64,000 nucleotides of DNA from Methylobacter sp. S3L5C (GCF_022788635.1 NZ_CP076024.1:3038001-3102000); one strand, 5' to 3'; positions 9,301-18,313 are shown, counted from the first letter of the stretch. The notes: a model not told the origin generated them from the sequence alone. Program-made: numbers and translations.

Positions 9301-11356
9301 TGGCAGTCGGGACTGCTGTCTGAAGTGCAGTGTTTGGGGTGTCATTTTTTGCTGCTACGACCAGCGACAAATTAAGCATGCGGTCGTTACCAACACTTAG
9401 AATACGCAAACGATACTGCTTGGGATCCACTTTTAATACAGGGTAAGCTGTACCATTAACCAGAGGGGTGTCATTGAAGGATTCCGGTGTGCCGGTAGGT
9501 TGGCCCAGCGTTAAAAGAGTGGGGTCAAAAGTAACCGGTAAAGTTGTTGAAGTATAGGTATTACCGTTAGGTACACCCGGTATGTACTGCCCTTCGCAAT
9601 AGTTAGATACCGATGATACACAAGTAGCATCGTAATAAGGATTAACAACTGCTCCGTGCGTTATGCCAGTGAACGGTGGCCAGAACCAAGGACCATAATC
9701 CCAACGCCCGAAACTGTTGGCACCGGAAATATCACCAGGATTCTGGTTCGGCATGTAAACATGGGGAACCCAGAGGTCGCCAGTACCGTTGGGGTTTATG
9801 CTGGTAGCAGCCACGCCGCTACCCCAGCGCCATGTTGGATCAGAGGAACTAAGCTGGGAAGCAAACGGACCGAAAAAATTTAATACTGGTGTAGTATTGT
9901 CAGGCACAAAGGTCTTTTCTTGAATCACCAGAGGAATAGTGTCCTCAATAGGTGGCAAGACTTGAAGCAGTGCTGCGTTATTTCCCGATACATTGGTTCC
10001 CTTGACCAGATCCTGCTCGGTATCATCTTGAAGTATATAGCCAGCCGCCAGACCGTCATATACGTTCAAACGAGTAAGGCCTTCAGCGTGATCGTGATAA
10101 AACATTAATCGGGCACTTTGCTCGTTGGTAAAGAAGAAAGTAAGCGCACCATCACCAGGATTAGTAGTTGCGTTTGCAGGAAGTTTGGTTTGCGATTGGC
10201 CTGCTGGTAATGAACAGCTCGACGTAACTGTTGTACTACAGGCTCGCACAACCGCACCCGCTACAAAATACATATCCGGAACATTAGTTGTACTGACACC
10301 TTTGTTGGCACCCACTTCACCAGCAGGTTTAATCCACTCGCGAGGTGTTCCATCACTGATCCACGGAGTGTTACCGCCATGCATGTGTAAGGCAGTACGG
10401 TTATCGGTGTCAGTAGCGCCGGTAGCACCCATGTAAGTATGATCAACCGGGAGTGGCAACTGATCACCGTTATTAGTGCCTTTAATCGGCAACTGGTTAA
10501 CCAGCTTCACCCGCACTGGACGGTTTTTTAGGGCGATAATGATCGGGCCTAAATACTGGTTACTGACTGATGCACTACCGACAGGAGCATTTAGTTGCTT
10601 GTAACCACGCAAATGGGTAGCCGGCAGGCCGGAGTGTAGTTGCTGAATATACGCCGTTTCAGCGATTTCATAATAATCGGAACCTGGGAAAGTAGTGGTA
10701 TCGGCAACCGCTACTGGTAAACCTTGACCGAGGTCATTAAATCCTTTGGTGTAATCAGCGCCTGAGGTGTACGAAGAAACACCTGGAATACCTGATAAAT
10801 AGTTGATAAATTTCTTCAGACCGGTTCCGGTGACTGGAACGGTAAAGCCTGTACCTAAATAAGTTACTGGTGTCGCCAGGTTACCGATGTAACTTGGATT
10901 AGGTGCAGTGGTATTAAGGCCTGTAGTTGTATCCCGTACAAAAGGATTAAACTCCAAAATACCAACAATGACCCCATTAAAAATTTCCGGAGTTACCGTA
11001 ATTGAGGTTACACCGACACCACCGTTAATGGTAACCACTGTACTTGCATCGTAGCCAATGCCGCCATTAAGAATCTGGACATCAGAAATACCACCTGTAT
11101 AAGCCCCGGGCTCGATAGATTGGTAATCATAAGTAGTTGCCGCCGCGATTGCGCCAGTGCCTGATCCAGTAATTGCAACCTTAGCCAAAACCGGCTGCGG
11201 GCTGTTTGCGTAGTTACCTGTTACACCAAAATAATCCGGTATTTGGCCTGGTCCCGGCGGTGGATTTTGAAGGCCAATCGCAGCCAGCGAACCCGCAGCA
11301 AAAGTGGCTGTGCCACAAGCCAACATTATTTGCCTGATCGATTTATTTAGATTCAT
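6392..11356 (-). CDS. giant secreted multicopper oxidase with Ig-like C-terminal repeats
   Basis: 1654 residues with an N-terminal signal peptide (about 1-26). All four copper clusters are visible: HMHGG (about 322), FYHDHA (about 418), HAMHFHLFH (about 1035) and WHCHILGHEENDMM (about 1140, with HCH and a Met ligand for type 1 copper). The catalytic core is therefore stretched over about 850 residues, much longer than a laccase (about 500), by large insertions. After the core come a fibronectin-III-like domain (about 1165-1255), two repeats of the type LAFGNMQVTS/LAFGNVQVGTT as in ASPM/SPD2/Hydin-like domains, and a final Ser/Thr-rich Ig-like region. Large secreted oxidases of this type include Mn(II) oxidases, but the substrate cannot be read from sequence. 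The start is preceded by AGAGAGG, and the gene overlaps the upstream small ORF by ATGA, indicating translational coupling. Confidence 0.88.
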   Translation of the reverse strand: MNLNKSIRQIMLACGTATFAAGSLAAIGLQNPPPGPGQIPDYFGVTGNYANSPQPVLAKVAITGSGTGAIAAATTYDYQSIEPGAYTGGISDVQILNGGIGYDASTVVTINGGVGVTSITVTPEIFNGVIVGILEFNPFVRDTTTGLNTTAPNPSYIGNLATPVTYLGTGFTVPVTGTGLKKFINYLSGIPGVSSYTSGADYTKGFNDLGQGLPVAVADTTTFPGSDYYEIAETAYIQQLHSGLPATHLRGYKQLNAPVGSASVSNQYLGPIIIALKNRPVRVKLVNQLPIKGTNNGDQLPLPVDHTYMGATGATDTDNRTALHMHGGNTPWISDGTPREWIKPAGEVGANKGVSTTNVPDMYFVAGAVVRACSTTVTSSCSLPAGQSQTKLPANATTNPGDGALTFFFTNEQSARLMFYHDHAEGLTRLNVYDGLAAGYILQDDTEQDLVKGTNVSGNNAALLQVLPPIEDTIPLVIQEKTFVPDNTTPVLNFFGPFASQLSSSDPTWRWGSGVAATSINPNGTGDLWVPHVYMPNQNPGDISGANSFGRWDYGPWFWPPFTGITHGAVVNPYYDATCVSSVSNYCEGQYIPGVPNGNTYTSTTLPVTFDPTLLTLGQPTGTPESFNDTPLVNGTAYPVLKVDPKQYRLRILSVGNDRMLNLSLVVAAKNDTPNTALQTAVPTANPTVMCDGSTTVDPSLCTEARMVPFNATQHKVSKFPDWWYTLQKGGVTFDGRPSGVFDPASRGPAMVQIGTDGGFLSTPVVIQNQPVNYEYNLKNIVVTNVKQHALLLGPAERADVVVDFSNFAGSTLLMYNDAPAPMPAFDLRLDYFTGDYDNTDTGGAFSTLPGYGPNTRTLMQIQVSGSGGSHPVDDTGTINIANLTTAVQTAFRTSQEPIIVPQAAYNAVYNSTVNDSTLASNANHNLALIQDYSLNYTPYADPVNSGAVTAPVLMDMQPKTIIEDWTMDYGRMNALLGVELPKTTATTNTALPLGYIDPPTELVKISPNDSSAVGAAPLTDGTTLWRITHNGVDSHAMHFHLFHVQIVNRVGWDGTIRPTEPNELGWKDTVRMNPLEDVVVALRPKVMTTLPFKVPNSHRLLDPAQVPGAGNGFFNLDPITGNASTVTNVNVNYGWEYIWHCHILGHEENDMMRTIAVAQTPDTPSAVSVTGTATTVTVNWIDNSLISNWVTIQRASDMGFTTGLTTFNVQEPECTVQTGCARNFVDSSVGALQSSVYYRVMANNTVGAGDANRTLPVLLPTIANGAVTPLTPGLAGYDNVTTESAFSSGATGVGSRILLLSPTALAFGNMQVTSALVPSSSVQLVTVTNTSAVAKTFTTPVLCTTGTGALSNCTKTGAPANYSQVNTCGTRVAAGASCTITITLTPTTAGAKTAYMRVANFGTLGTAPAVYGAVALTATATNPAATATTSLAFGNVQVGTTSTPMLVTLTNTGIGQLSYTSATLAGTNPAKYSLTSNTCVSPLAVGAACNIGVTFTPGATAAALPATLAIVDGAGTQNVVLTATGIAIPVAAAYSVTSGANATATATASQNLSATNIGVNVLTNSLPLGIAGRTVTNVSMVTHTGGGTTPATAIVSITGTGAVSMVLTSPVTTNGNAGNSARQVSKRGTYSFTYTVTYGGVTSNPATVTIIVN

Positions 11357-11637
11357 TGTTCACCTCTCTGACCATTTCCAGTGTAGCCTATTTCCAGCTT
11401 GGCAATACCTTGTAGTTGTTGTTGATGTTGTTGCCCATGAGACTGTCTGAGACGAACAGCAGAAGCTTTGCGGTCACTATGAGGCATCTTATGCCGACTG
11501 TTTCTTGACTGAATCTGATCTGAGTTGTTTATTTGATCAGGAGTTGAGTTATCGCCTTTAGCATACGCTACCCCCCATCCCCAGATCACACCGAAAATTA
11601 TCAAAGATAACCCCGTTACAAATTTATTTTTTTTCAT
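11353..11637 (-). CDS. small secreted His/Gln-rich protein coupled to the multicopper oxidase
   Basis: 94 residues. Signal peptide KFVTGLSLIIFGVIWGWGVAYA, then a short polar mature part with HKMPHSD and SHGQQHQQQLQG, so several His and Gln but no Cys. No family recognised. AAGGAT precedes the start, and the stop overlaps the oxidase start (ATGA), so both are translated from one message. A role in copper loading or as an oxidase partner is possible but only inferred from position and His content. Confidence 0.7.
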   Translation of the reverse strand: MKKNKFVTGLSLIIFGVIWGWGVAYAKGDNSTPDQINNSDQIQSRNSRHKMPHSDRKASAVRLRQSHGQQHQQQLQGIAKLEIGYTGNGQRGEQ

Positions 11638-11890
11638 TACGTTTATCCTTCATTCTCGGAATTTAAAAAGTTGTTTTTTTATTCTTGGCCATAAGCTTTA
11701 TCTAAATGATTTTTTGTTAATAAAATTTTTAGTAACCTGACTCATTTCGATAGGAGCATGGGTCCAACATAAACTTCAATTAGACTTACAGAAGTAACAA
11801 GCAAATTTTAAGCCAAAAACATATACTGATGATTTCAATAGATATTTCTCAATCTATTGAAAATAAAGACTGGATACATGCAAGTATCAC

Positions 11891-11908
11891 TGTAATATTT
11901 TTATTACA
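11891..11908. promoter_or_regulatory. operator-like dyad, perfect copy
   Basis: TGTAATA-TTTT-TATTACA is a perfect 7-4-7 inverted repeat. The preceding TCAC and the left half (TCACTGTAATATTT) recur 68 bp further on. The location upstream of the multicopper oxidase operon suggests a binding site for a dimeric regulator of unknown identity. Confidence 0.5.
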
Positions 11909-11958
11909 TAAAAAGAGGCCTTGCATAAAGAGAACACAAGAATAATGCGAGGAGTCAC

Positions 11959-11976
11959 TGTAATATTTCTGATACA
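11959..11976. promoter_or_regulatory. operator-like dyad, degenerate second copy
   Basis: TGTAATATTTCTGATACA shares its first ten bases with the perfect dyad 68 bp away and keeps the outer TGTA/TACA arms. Confidence 0.4.
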
Positions 11977-12716
11977 CAGAAAAAATACTTAATCAGTGCA
12001 GAATGAAAAAAAACAAGAAAATGATGCTAATGACTGGCAATCGCTGAAAATCTTAGAAACGGAGCGACAGCGAAGTGGTGCGACTGGCATGGTAGTCAGC
12101 TAGCTGGTGTAAGTCCAGCCATTGCCCTGTGAGAAGGGAAAATGTAGGCGAAGGCAAGGGTGTCCAAAGAAACTTTCAATAGCTACTCAACAGGGAAACA
12201 CGGTTATTGATAGCCAATGCGGAATCTGAAGGAAGCCCTAGCCAAATCAGTCACCTAAACGAAAGTGAACCTTCGTAAGGCGGCAACATGAGGGTAAGGT
12301 GCCCGCGACCACCGAAGCCCAATATTCTCACCGTAAACGTGTTGTCGTATTGAAGGTAGGTGGATTGAGAAAGTAGACTATCTTACCCAGTGACGGGCCG
12401 TCGGATTCGGGTCGGAGTAACTGCGACTCTTTAAGCCCTAAGCGCAGCAGTAATGTTGACGTTATGAACCGAGGGTCTTCAGACGAAGCCATAGTAATCG
12501 TAAAGTTCTGTGCCGTTGAATTCATGGTGACATGAAGGAGGGTAAAACACAGGATCAGCAACAGGATGTTAGAGGTGAAGGGCGGAACATGTAAGCGGCC
12601 ATGGTCGTTACATTTGACTGGCAGTTTGAGATCAGCCAACTAAGGAGCCAACGACTATCCGCGCCGTAAACAGTGGACGAATCGTTGGTGCACGATTGAC
12701 GAAAGACTGCTGCAAC

Positions 12717-14039
12717 ATGAGTAAAATGAGCGATATGAGCCTATTAATAGAGGAACCAAGACTTTTCGACAACCTATGCTCAACGCTGTATTTGGGAGTA
12801 GGCTTTAAATTGGTTAAGAAGAACAAAGGTGCGGCCGGTATAGATGGTGTGAGCATTGATGACTTTGAAGCCAATTTAGACGAGGAGCTAAGTCAATTGC
12901 AACAGGAGCTTTGTAATTGGACTTATCAACCTTCGCCGGTACGACGAGTAGAAATCCTTAAGCCTGATGGCAAAGGTGTGCGTTTACTTGGCATACCGAC
13001 GGTGCGTGACCGCGTGGTGCAAACAACACTAAAGCTGTTACTGGAACCGATTTTTGAGCCGTGTTTTTCACCGCACAGTTACGGATTTCGTCCAAGTCGC
13101 AGCGCGCATCAAGCCGTAGCAGCGGCACAACAGATTATCAATAATGGTAAACCTTACGTGGTGGACATCGACCTAGAAAAGTTCTTTGATCGAATAAATC
13201 ACGATCGGCTGATAGCCCGCATGGGTGAAAAGATCAGCGATAAACGGCTACTGAGATTGGTGGGGATACTGTTGCGCAGCGGCGTTATGGTCAATGGTGT
13301 TGTTAACCCCAGCAAGGAAGGTGCAATGCAGGGCGGTCCTTTAAGCCCGTTGCTTAGCAATATAGTACTGGATGAGTTAGATCAGGAATTGGAGCGGCGA
13401 GATCTGGAATTTTGCCGGTTTGCTGATGATTGCAATATATTCGTAAAATCGCAAAAAGCAGCGGAACGGGTGATGGAAAAGGTCAGCCAATTCATAGAAA
13501 AGAAACTGAAGTTAAAAGTGAATCAAGATAAAAGCCAAGTTGCTTTATCTGATAAGGTGAAGTTCTTAGGTTTTACCGTGGTCAACGGGACGATTGCGAT
13601 AGCGCATAAAGCCCTGCAAATGGCCATGAATAAAGTCAAAGCACTGATACCAAGAGGCACTCATAACACTCTGGAAACGACCATGGACAAGATCAATCAA
13701 TGGTATGTGGGCTGGTCGAACTATTATAATTTGACCAACTATCCCTCACAATTGGGGAAAATAGAAGCCCATATCCGGCGGAGACTAAGATCAAGGCTAG
13801 TGAGTCAACAAAAGAGAAGACAGTTTCTTTATCAAAACCTGGTAAAACGGGGAGTACCGTTCAAGCAAGCGTCAAAAGCCGCCTTTTCAAATAACAAACG
13901 ATGGGCGCTCTCTAATACCCGAGCGGTAACGAAAGCCTATCCCAATAGTTGGTTTATTAACCTGAAAGGGCAGGAAATACGCTCCGATCAAAAGCTAGCG
14001 CATTGGTTTGATGTTTCTCAATGGATAAGCCTTGCATGA
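12717..14039 (+). CDS. ltrA: group II intron reverse transcriptase/maturase
   Basis: 440 residues from the ATG at 12717 (an in-frame TTG at 12696 is possible). Reverse transcriptase blocks are complete: GAAGIDGVSIDDFE, YGFRPSRSAHQAV, VVDIDLEKFFDRINHD, GGPLSPLLSNIVLDELD and the catalytic RFADDCNIFV, with FLGF following. The C-terminal part (INQWYVGWSNYYN...KIEAHIRRRLRSRL) is the maturase X/DNA-binding region. I see no HNH endonuclease motif, so mobility would rely on replication-fork priming or similar routes. No frameshift is visible, so the protein may still be active. Confidence 0.92.
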   Translation: MSKMSDMSLLIEEPRLFDNLCSTLYLGVGFKLVKKNKGAAGIDGVSIDDFEANLDEELSQLQQELCNWTYQPSPVRRVEILKPDGKGVRLLGIPTVRDRVVQTTLKLLLEPIFEPCFSPHSYGFRPSRSAHQAVAAAQQIINNGKPYVVDIDLEKFFDRINHDRLIARMGEKISDKRLLRLVGILLRSGVMVNGVVNPSKEGAMQGGPLSPLLSNIVLDELDQELERRDLEFCRFADDCNIFVKSQKAAERVMEKVSQFIEKKLKLKVNQDKSQVALSDKVKFLGFTVVNGTIAIAHKALQMAMNKVKALIPRGTHNTLETTMDKINQWYVGWSNYYNLTNYPSQLGKIEAHIRRRLRSRLVSQQKRRQFLYQNLVKRGVPFKQASKAAFSNNKRWALSNTRAVTKAYPNSWFINLKGQEIRSDQKLAHWFDVSQWISLA

Positions 14040-14040
14040 G

Positions 14041-14072
14041 GAGCCGTGTACGGATCCGTACGCACGGTTCTG
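14041..14072 (+). ncRNA. group II intron domain V
   Basis: GAGCCGTG pairs with CACGGTTC, with the two-base bulge (CG) and a four-base-pair upper stem TACG/CGTA. The catalytic AGC triad is present at 14042-14044. The apical loop reads GATC by my fold rather than the usual GNRA. Confidence 0.75.
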
Positions 14073-14108
14073 TGGGCAGACGGAGGCTGCGGCCTCCTCT
14101 GACCCGAT

Positions 14109-14955
14109 AAGATTTTTAGTCCGCGATAGCTGTAGGGCATGTGTTTTCACGAAGCGTAGCGTAGTGAAAATGCAGGCTTTACGAAACAGCGTCAAGTCAT
14201 TTGGAACCTATGTTTCGACCCCTTGTTGGGTCGAAACGAGGTGACGAGGACGAATCGGGGCAGCCGAAGGCATTGGCGGTCGCGTAATTTTTTGCTGATT
14301 TTTCGAGCAGGAAGCCCGGAAAAATCTTTCGCAAAAATAGCGACTCCCTTTTAGGCATTAAAAATTTACCGATAACAGGCTATTAAATTCAAAGGCTTAG
14401 AAATTAATAAGCGTTGCAGGAATTATCGCAAGTGCTTCAACTTTTTTTAAGAATGACCAAGTGGTTAATAAACCGGATTAGGTATTATTTTTTAACTGTT
14501 ACCTAATTGATATACTTGGAGGCTGACCGGGAATAGGAACCATAGCGAGGGGGTAGCTATTTTGGTCATTTAAGGTAAATAATTGTTCTATATAAACGAA
14601 AATGAGCGGAAAAATGGATCCAAAATAACTTTTCCGCAGTCGATTTTTTATTCATGGACAGCCTGCAAATAAACCTATTGATTAAAAAAATATACCAATT
14701 TAAGTTCGGGCAGGATGAGTTTGAGCCGTTCATGGTGAGTCATTTACACCATGAACGGCTCAACCATCAACCTTCGATTAACTCAGGGCAAATTGACCTC
14801 TACTTGTTAAGATACCCATGACTAAAGGCCAAAGTTTAGGTCAGCATGGATTATTGATTAAAAATTTAGGCATTCTTCATCCCTCGGAGGAACTTGCAAA
14901 ACCCGTTAAAGCGAGCGGAATTAGTAGCCAGAATAGCCAAAAAAGAAAAACAACT
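14109..14955. other. intergenic, repeat-bearing
   Basis: About 850 AT-rich bases with no credible gene. It holds a hairpin GTTTCGACC/GGTCGAAAC (14212-14237), a stretch at about 14550-14613 that resembles the flanks of the duplicated unit at 22.3 kb without its inner inverted-repeat element, and the long hairpin listed next. Confidence 0.5.
14721..14763. repeat. long perfect hairpin (dispersed repeat type)
   Basis: TTGAGCCGTTCATGGTG and its exact complement (17-bp arms) flank a nine-base loop. The core 'GAGCCGTTCATGGTG' resembles dispersed extragenic palindromes common in proteobacteria. There is no T-run, so it is more likely a repeat than a terminator. Confidence 0.6.
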
Positions 14956-16159
14956 GGTTCAAAATGATAAAATAAAAGATTAAAAATCTAATTATTATTA
15001 ATAGTATGAGTAGGTTACGAGATACATTATCACAGACATGGCTTAATATACAAAGCTCATTATTTCCTTGGTTATCAGAAGAACTGGGGCCACTGACCGA
15101 GAAACAACAGGAATTGGTGACCACCTTAGAAGTGGTGCGTATCGAAGAATTCATCTATTCCAGTGCTGGATTTCCAGGACGTCCGCCTCAAGACCGCTCG
15201 GCCATAGCCAGGGCATTTGTGGCAAAAACGATTTATAACCTGCCGACGACACGCGCTTTACTGGATCGATTAGAGGCTGATAGTGCCTTAAGAAGGATTT
15301 GCGGTTGGGAGCGCAAAAACGATGTCCACTGATGAGTGGACATTCTCAAGGGCATTTGCCGAGTTCTCGAAATATCGTTTACCTGAGCGGGTTCATGAAG
15401 CGTTTATTAAAAAAAGCTATGCAGGCGAAATCGTGGGGCATAATTCTCGCGATTCAACCGCGATAGAGGCACGGGAAAAGCCGCTCAAAAAGGAACCTAT
15501 CCAGAAAATAGCAGCAAAACGTGGACGTCCTAAAAAAGGCGAAGAACGCATTAAACCATTGACCCGTATTGAGCGGCAAGCCAGTGGTATGGATATGGCG
15601 GACATGCTTAACGATTTGCCGACAGCTTGCGACGTAGGCACCAAGAAAAACAGTAAGGGTTATAAAGTCAGCTGGATCGGCTATAAGTTACACATCGATG
15701 TGGCGGATGGCGGTATTCCTATCAGCGCGGTATTGACCTCCGCCTCTACTCACGACAGCCAGGTTGCTATTCCATTAGCAATAATAAGTAATGAGCGCGT
15801 TACTAATCTTTATGATGTCATGGATTCTGCTTATGATGTGCCGCAGATTCACGACATGAGCCGACAGTTGGGGCACATTCCGCTGATTGATGTGCATCCT
15901 CGTCGGGATAAAGCCTTAAAAGAAGAGCTGACGGCTGAAAATAAACGTTGTCGATTGGTCGGACATAGAATGGCCGAAGCAATACGCTATAACGAGCGTA
16001 GTACTGTTGAGCGTGTTAATGGTCGACTGAAAGATGAGTTTGGTGGACGGGTTGTGCGAGTCCGCGGTCATGCAAAGGTGATGTGTCATTTGATGTTTGG
16101 CCTTCTGGCCTTAACAGCCAATCAGATGGTGATTTTAGTGACCTAGAAATCATTTTGAC
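14956..16159 (+). mobile_element. IS5-superfamily-like insertion sequence
   Basis: Bounded by a possible short inverted repeat, GTTCAAAATGAT near 14957-14968 and ATCATTTTGAC at 16149-16159, closely around the transposase. Exact ends are uncertain. Confidence 0.5.
15006..16146 (+). pseudogene. frameshifted DDE transposase (DUF772-type, IS5-like)
   Basis: Two overlapping frames together make one transposase. The first (15006-15332) has the DUF772 N-terminus PGRPPQDRSAIARAFVAKTIYNLPTTRALLDRL...LRRICGWERKNDV. The second (15322-16146) continues WTFSRAFAEFSKYRLPERVHEAF and holds the catalytic part: RDSTAIEAREK, KLHIDVADGGIPISAVLTSASTHDSQ, DSAYD and RSTVERVNGRLKDEFGG. At the junction (around 15320) the frame moves by one base at GTC CAC TGA, right inside a conserved block. 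No classical slippery heptamer is present, so inactivation is more likely than programmed frameshifting. Confidence 0.75.
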
Positions 16160-16448
16160 GGCTATAACATGGTTATTTTATGGATAGTAGGGATAACTAT
16201 GCCCTGATTCTTATACAAACGATAAGATTACAGTGTAAATGGCCTAATAGTGAGCCATTTGTTCAAAAAACGACTTATTAGAAGTCATGTGCAACTTACC
16301 GCGTTTTTCGGTCGATAATTTTGCAAGTGGCTCCTCGGTTTACACTTTTTGCAATTACAGGTTTTATAAACCAAGAAAAAGGGATCCCTTCGATGTACAA
16401 ATGAATCAGAAAAACCTTCAGCTCATTGTACACTGAAGGTTTATATTC
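16160..16448. other. intergenic with a hairpin
   Basis: No gene seen. An AAACCTTCAG/CTGAAGGTTT hairpin (16412-16442) sits directly upstream of the transposase fragment. Confidence 0.4.
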
Positions 16449-16691
16449 ATGCCATTTGCCAATCCAGCAGATTTCCACTTTCCACTTGAAGAGCCTTTTT
16501 ACGGAAGGCTATTTACGCGGCCTCCCGATCTTACCAACGATATTCGTTTACTCATCGGCACTAACGCTCTTCATGCCCTATTGAACGGTGTCTGGGGAAC
16601 AATAACTCATTTGGCGGATCAATATGGCATTTCCAGAACGTTCATTTATGCGCTGGCAAATATAGATACCGAAGCTAATAAAAGGCCATGA
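16449..16691 (+). pseudogene. transposase-like N-terminal fragment truncated by a repeat
   Basis: The 80-residue frame begins with a possible element-specific N-terminus and contains LNGVWGTITHLADQYGISRTFIYALA, like the helix-turn-helix start of a DUF6399-type transposase-like family. The last residues (IDTEANKRP) are encoded by the duplicated repeat that begins near 16661, so the original gene was cut by arrival of that repeat. Non-functional. Confidence 0.5.
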
Positions 16692-16762
16692 TAAAAAATT
16701 AGCCAATGCTGACCTTGGTTAGCAAGCTCACCTATGTAGTTTAATTAGCTTCGATATCTATA
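16661..16762. repeat. inverted-repeat element at the end of the duplicated unit, copy 1
   Basis: TATAGATACCGAAGCTAAT and ATTAGCTTCGATATCTATA form about 19-bp imperfect arms around about 57 bases. It may be a MITE-like element or a long terminator hairpin for the activator gene. Confidence 0.6.
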
Positions 16763-16821
16763 GTTATTCTAAATAAATGAAAATGATCGGAAAATTTATG
16801 TGCTGCCAGATAGATGAAGCT

Positions 16822-18219
16822 CTAAAAATCCAAATTCTCTATAGTATACTTATGCATCAACCGGTAGAGGCTTACACGCGAAATACCCAGTAATTGCGCA
16901 GAGCGACTAATATTGTTGTTGGTATGACGCAGGGTTGTAAAGATCAACTCACGGTCGGTAATTGCCCTAGCCTGCTCAAGGGTCTGTAATGTACGATTTT
17001 TATGACGTTTCTCCAGCCCTAGATCCATCGGAGTAAGTAGACGATTTTCCGACAAGACAATAGCATGACGAATAACATTCATTAATTGCCGGACATTGCC
17101 AGGCCACTCGTAATTTTTTAACAGGAAAAGAGCATCTAAACTAAATCCTCTCGACTTGTAATTTCTACCTGCAGAAAATTTATTGAAATAATAGTAAGCA
17201 AGTAGTTCTATGTCATTTTCCCTCATTCGCAATGATGGCGTTTTTATTTGCAGTACCTGAAGACGGTAATAAAGATCTTCCCTGAAGGTTCCGTTTAGTA
17301 CCGCTGCTTTAAGATCTACATGGGTTGCAGCAATTACCCGCACATCAATAGCAATTTTCGCTGACCCACCAATACGCTCAATTGTTCTGTCCTCAAGAAA
17401 ACGTAACAGATTAATTTGTTGTTCAAAAGGTAAATCCCCTATCTCATCCAAAAACAGGGTTCCACCCTGTGCCGATTCAATACGGCCAATTTTAGATTGC
17501 TGTGCTCCGGTAAATGCGCCTTTTTCATAGCCAAATAACTCTGCCTGAATTAAATCTTTTGGAAATGCACCACAGTTTATTGCAACAAGCGGATATTTGG
17601 AGCGGTTAGAATTATTATGAATGGCGTTAGCAACCAATTCCTTGCCGGTTCCGGTTTCGCCTTCGATAAGAACTGAACAGTCTTCTTTAGAAACTTTTTG
17701 AAGCCGGTTAAATAAATCAACCATCAATGAACTATTGCCAATAATTCCAAAGCGGGAAGGATAGTGAGTGATTTGTTTTTCGACAGGCAGATCAAATTTA
17801 TTTGTACCATAAGCATGACCCAAAGCAATTAACAAGTCCTTAATATCAACTGACAAACTGGTGTCATCGTCGCAATATTTAGCGATTAACTTACTGGAAT
17901 TAAAATCAGGCGATATTTGTGATCGGCACTCTTTATGCAAACCTGTTATCCAATTAATGGGTACATCTGAATTAAATAATAAATGTAGCTTGGCCAGCAG
18001 CTTTCCGTTTGTGCAATTATCGATCAAACAGTTGTCGCCGCACATCATGTCGTTCAGATACAAGCCTACCTTGAACTTATGTTTATATAATAATTGTGTC
18101 GCTTGCTCCAGATCATTGGCAATATACACAACCCAATTGTGAAGCAATAATTGATTACTAATTTGATTTCCAAATATCGATGGCTGAAAAACGATCAAAT
18201 TGCGAGTTGCTACAGACAT
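16822..18219 (-). CDS. VpsR-like sigma-54-dependent activator, copy A
   Basis: 465 residues. An N-terminal receiver-like domain of the VpsR type (about 1-140) lacks a clear phosphoacceptor Asp pattern. It is followed by the AAA+ activator domain: GETGTGKE (Walker A), GAFTGA loop for sigma-54 contact, GGTLFLDEIG (Walker B) and YYRLQVLQIKTPSLRMR. The C-terminal Fis-type helix-turn-helix is NISRSAQLLGISRVSLYRLMHKY. VpsR relatives bind c-di-GMP and control exopolysaccharide genes; whether this one does is inference. A near-identical paralogue lies 5.7 kb away, with two genes between them. Confidence 0.9.
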   Translation of the reverse strand: MSVATRNLIVFQPSIFGNQISNQLLLHNWVVYIANDLEQATQLLYKHKFKVGLYLNDMMCGDNCLIDNCTNGKLLAKLHLLFNSDVPINWITGLHKECRSQISPDFNSSKLIAKYCDDDTSLSVDIKDLLIALGHAYGTNKFDLPVEKQITHYPSRFGIIGNSSLMVDLFNRLQKVSKEDCSVLIEGETGTGKELVANAIHNNSNRSKYPLVAINCGAFPKDLIQAELFGYEKGAFTGAQQSKIGRIESAQGGTLFLDEIGDLPFEQQINLLRFLEDRTIERIGGSAKIAIDVRVIAATHVDLKAAVLNGTFREDLYYRLQVLQIKTPSLRMRENDIELLAYYYFNKFSAGRNYKSRGFSLDALFLLKNYEWPGNVRQLMNVIRHAIVLSENRLLTPMDLGLEKRHKNRTLQTLEQARAITDRELIFTTLRHTNNNISRSAQLLGISRVSLYRLMHKYTIENLDF

Positions 18220-18313
18220 AAGTCAATAAACTCCTTATCAAACGTTAATATAAATTTTAGCATTAGCCATATACAATTCTAATCTATCTATTCCATGTGT
18301 GTAAGTATTCAGT

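Larger units (their letters stand above)
11638..12077. other. regulatory region upstream of the oxidase operon
   Basis: 440 bases between the coupled small gene and the intron 5' end. It contains two TGTA-N10-TACA dyads (listed separately) and AT-rich stretches. A frame open for about 25 codons next to the intron boundary has no start and is not called. Confidence 0.5.
12078..14108 (+). mobile_element. group II intron with maturase ORF
   Basis: The 5' boundary is set at GTGCGACTGG, matching the GUGYG start of group II introns. The 3' boundary is at ...TGACCCGAT just after domain V and a domain VI hairpin (GGAGGC...GCCTCC). The structured 5' part (about 12078-12700) carries no gene; the maturase sits in the domain IV position. 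The flanks do not form an obvious interrupted gene. At about 2.03 kb with an endonuclease-less ORF it resembles the compact bacterial classes. Boundaries are by motif only. Confidence 0.75.
16661..18242. repeat. 1.58-kb duplicated unit, copy 1
   Basis: Matches 22348-23929 at a constant offset of 5687 bases, from the palindromic end through a whole sigma-54 activator gene to its ribosome site. Beyond CTCCTTATCAA near 18242 similarity is lost. The end-of-gene part is nearly identical while the activator's N-terminal coding part has more differences. Confidence 0.85.

Noticed and set aside
6624-10467. Plus- and minus-strand open frames inside the large multicopper oxidase
   Set aside because: Shadows of a clear 1654-residue gene; low complexity of the gene keeps other frames open.
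14032-14244. ORFs across the end of the group II intron
   Set aside because: They cover domain V and VI RNA and have no coding features.
15300-15340. Programmed frameshift in the IS5-type transposase
   Set aside because: No classical slippery site; the shift falls within a conserved block and is better read as a lesion.
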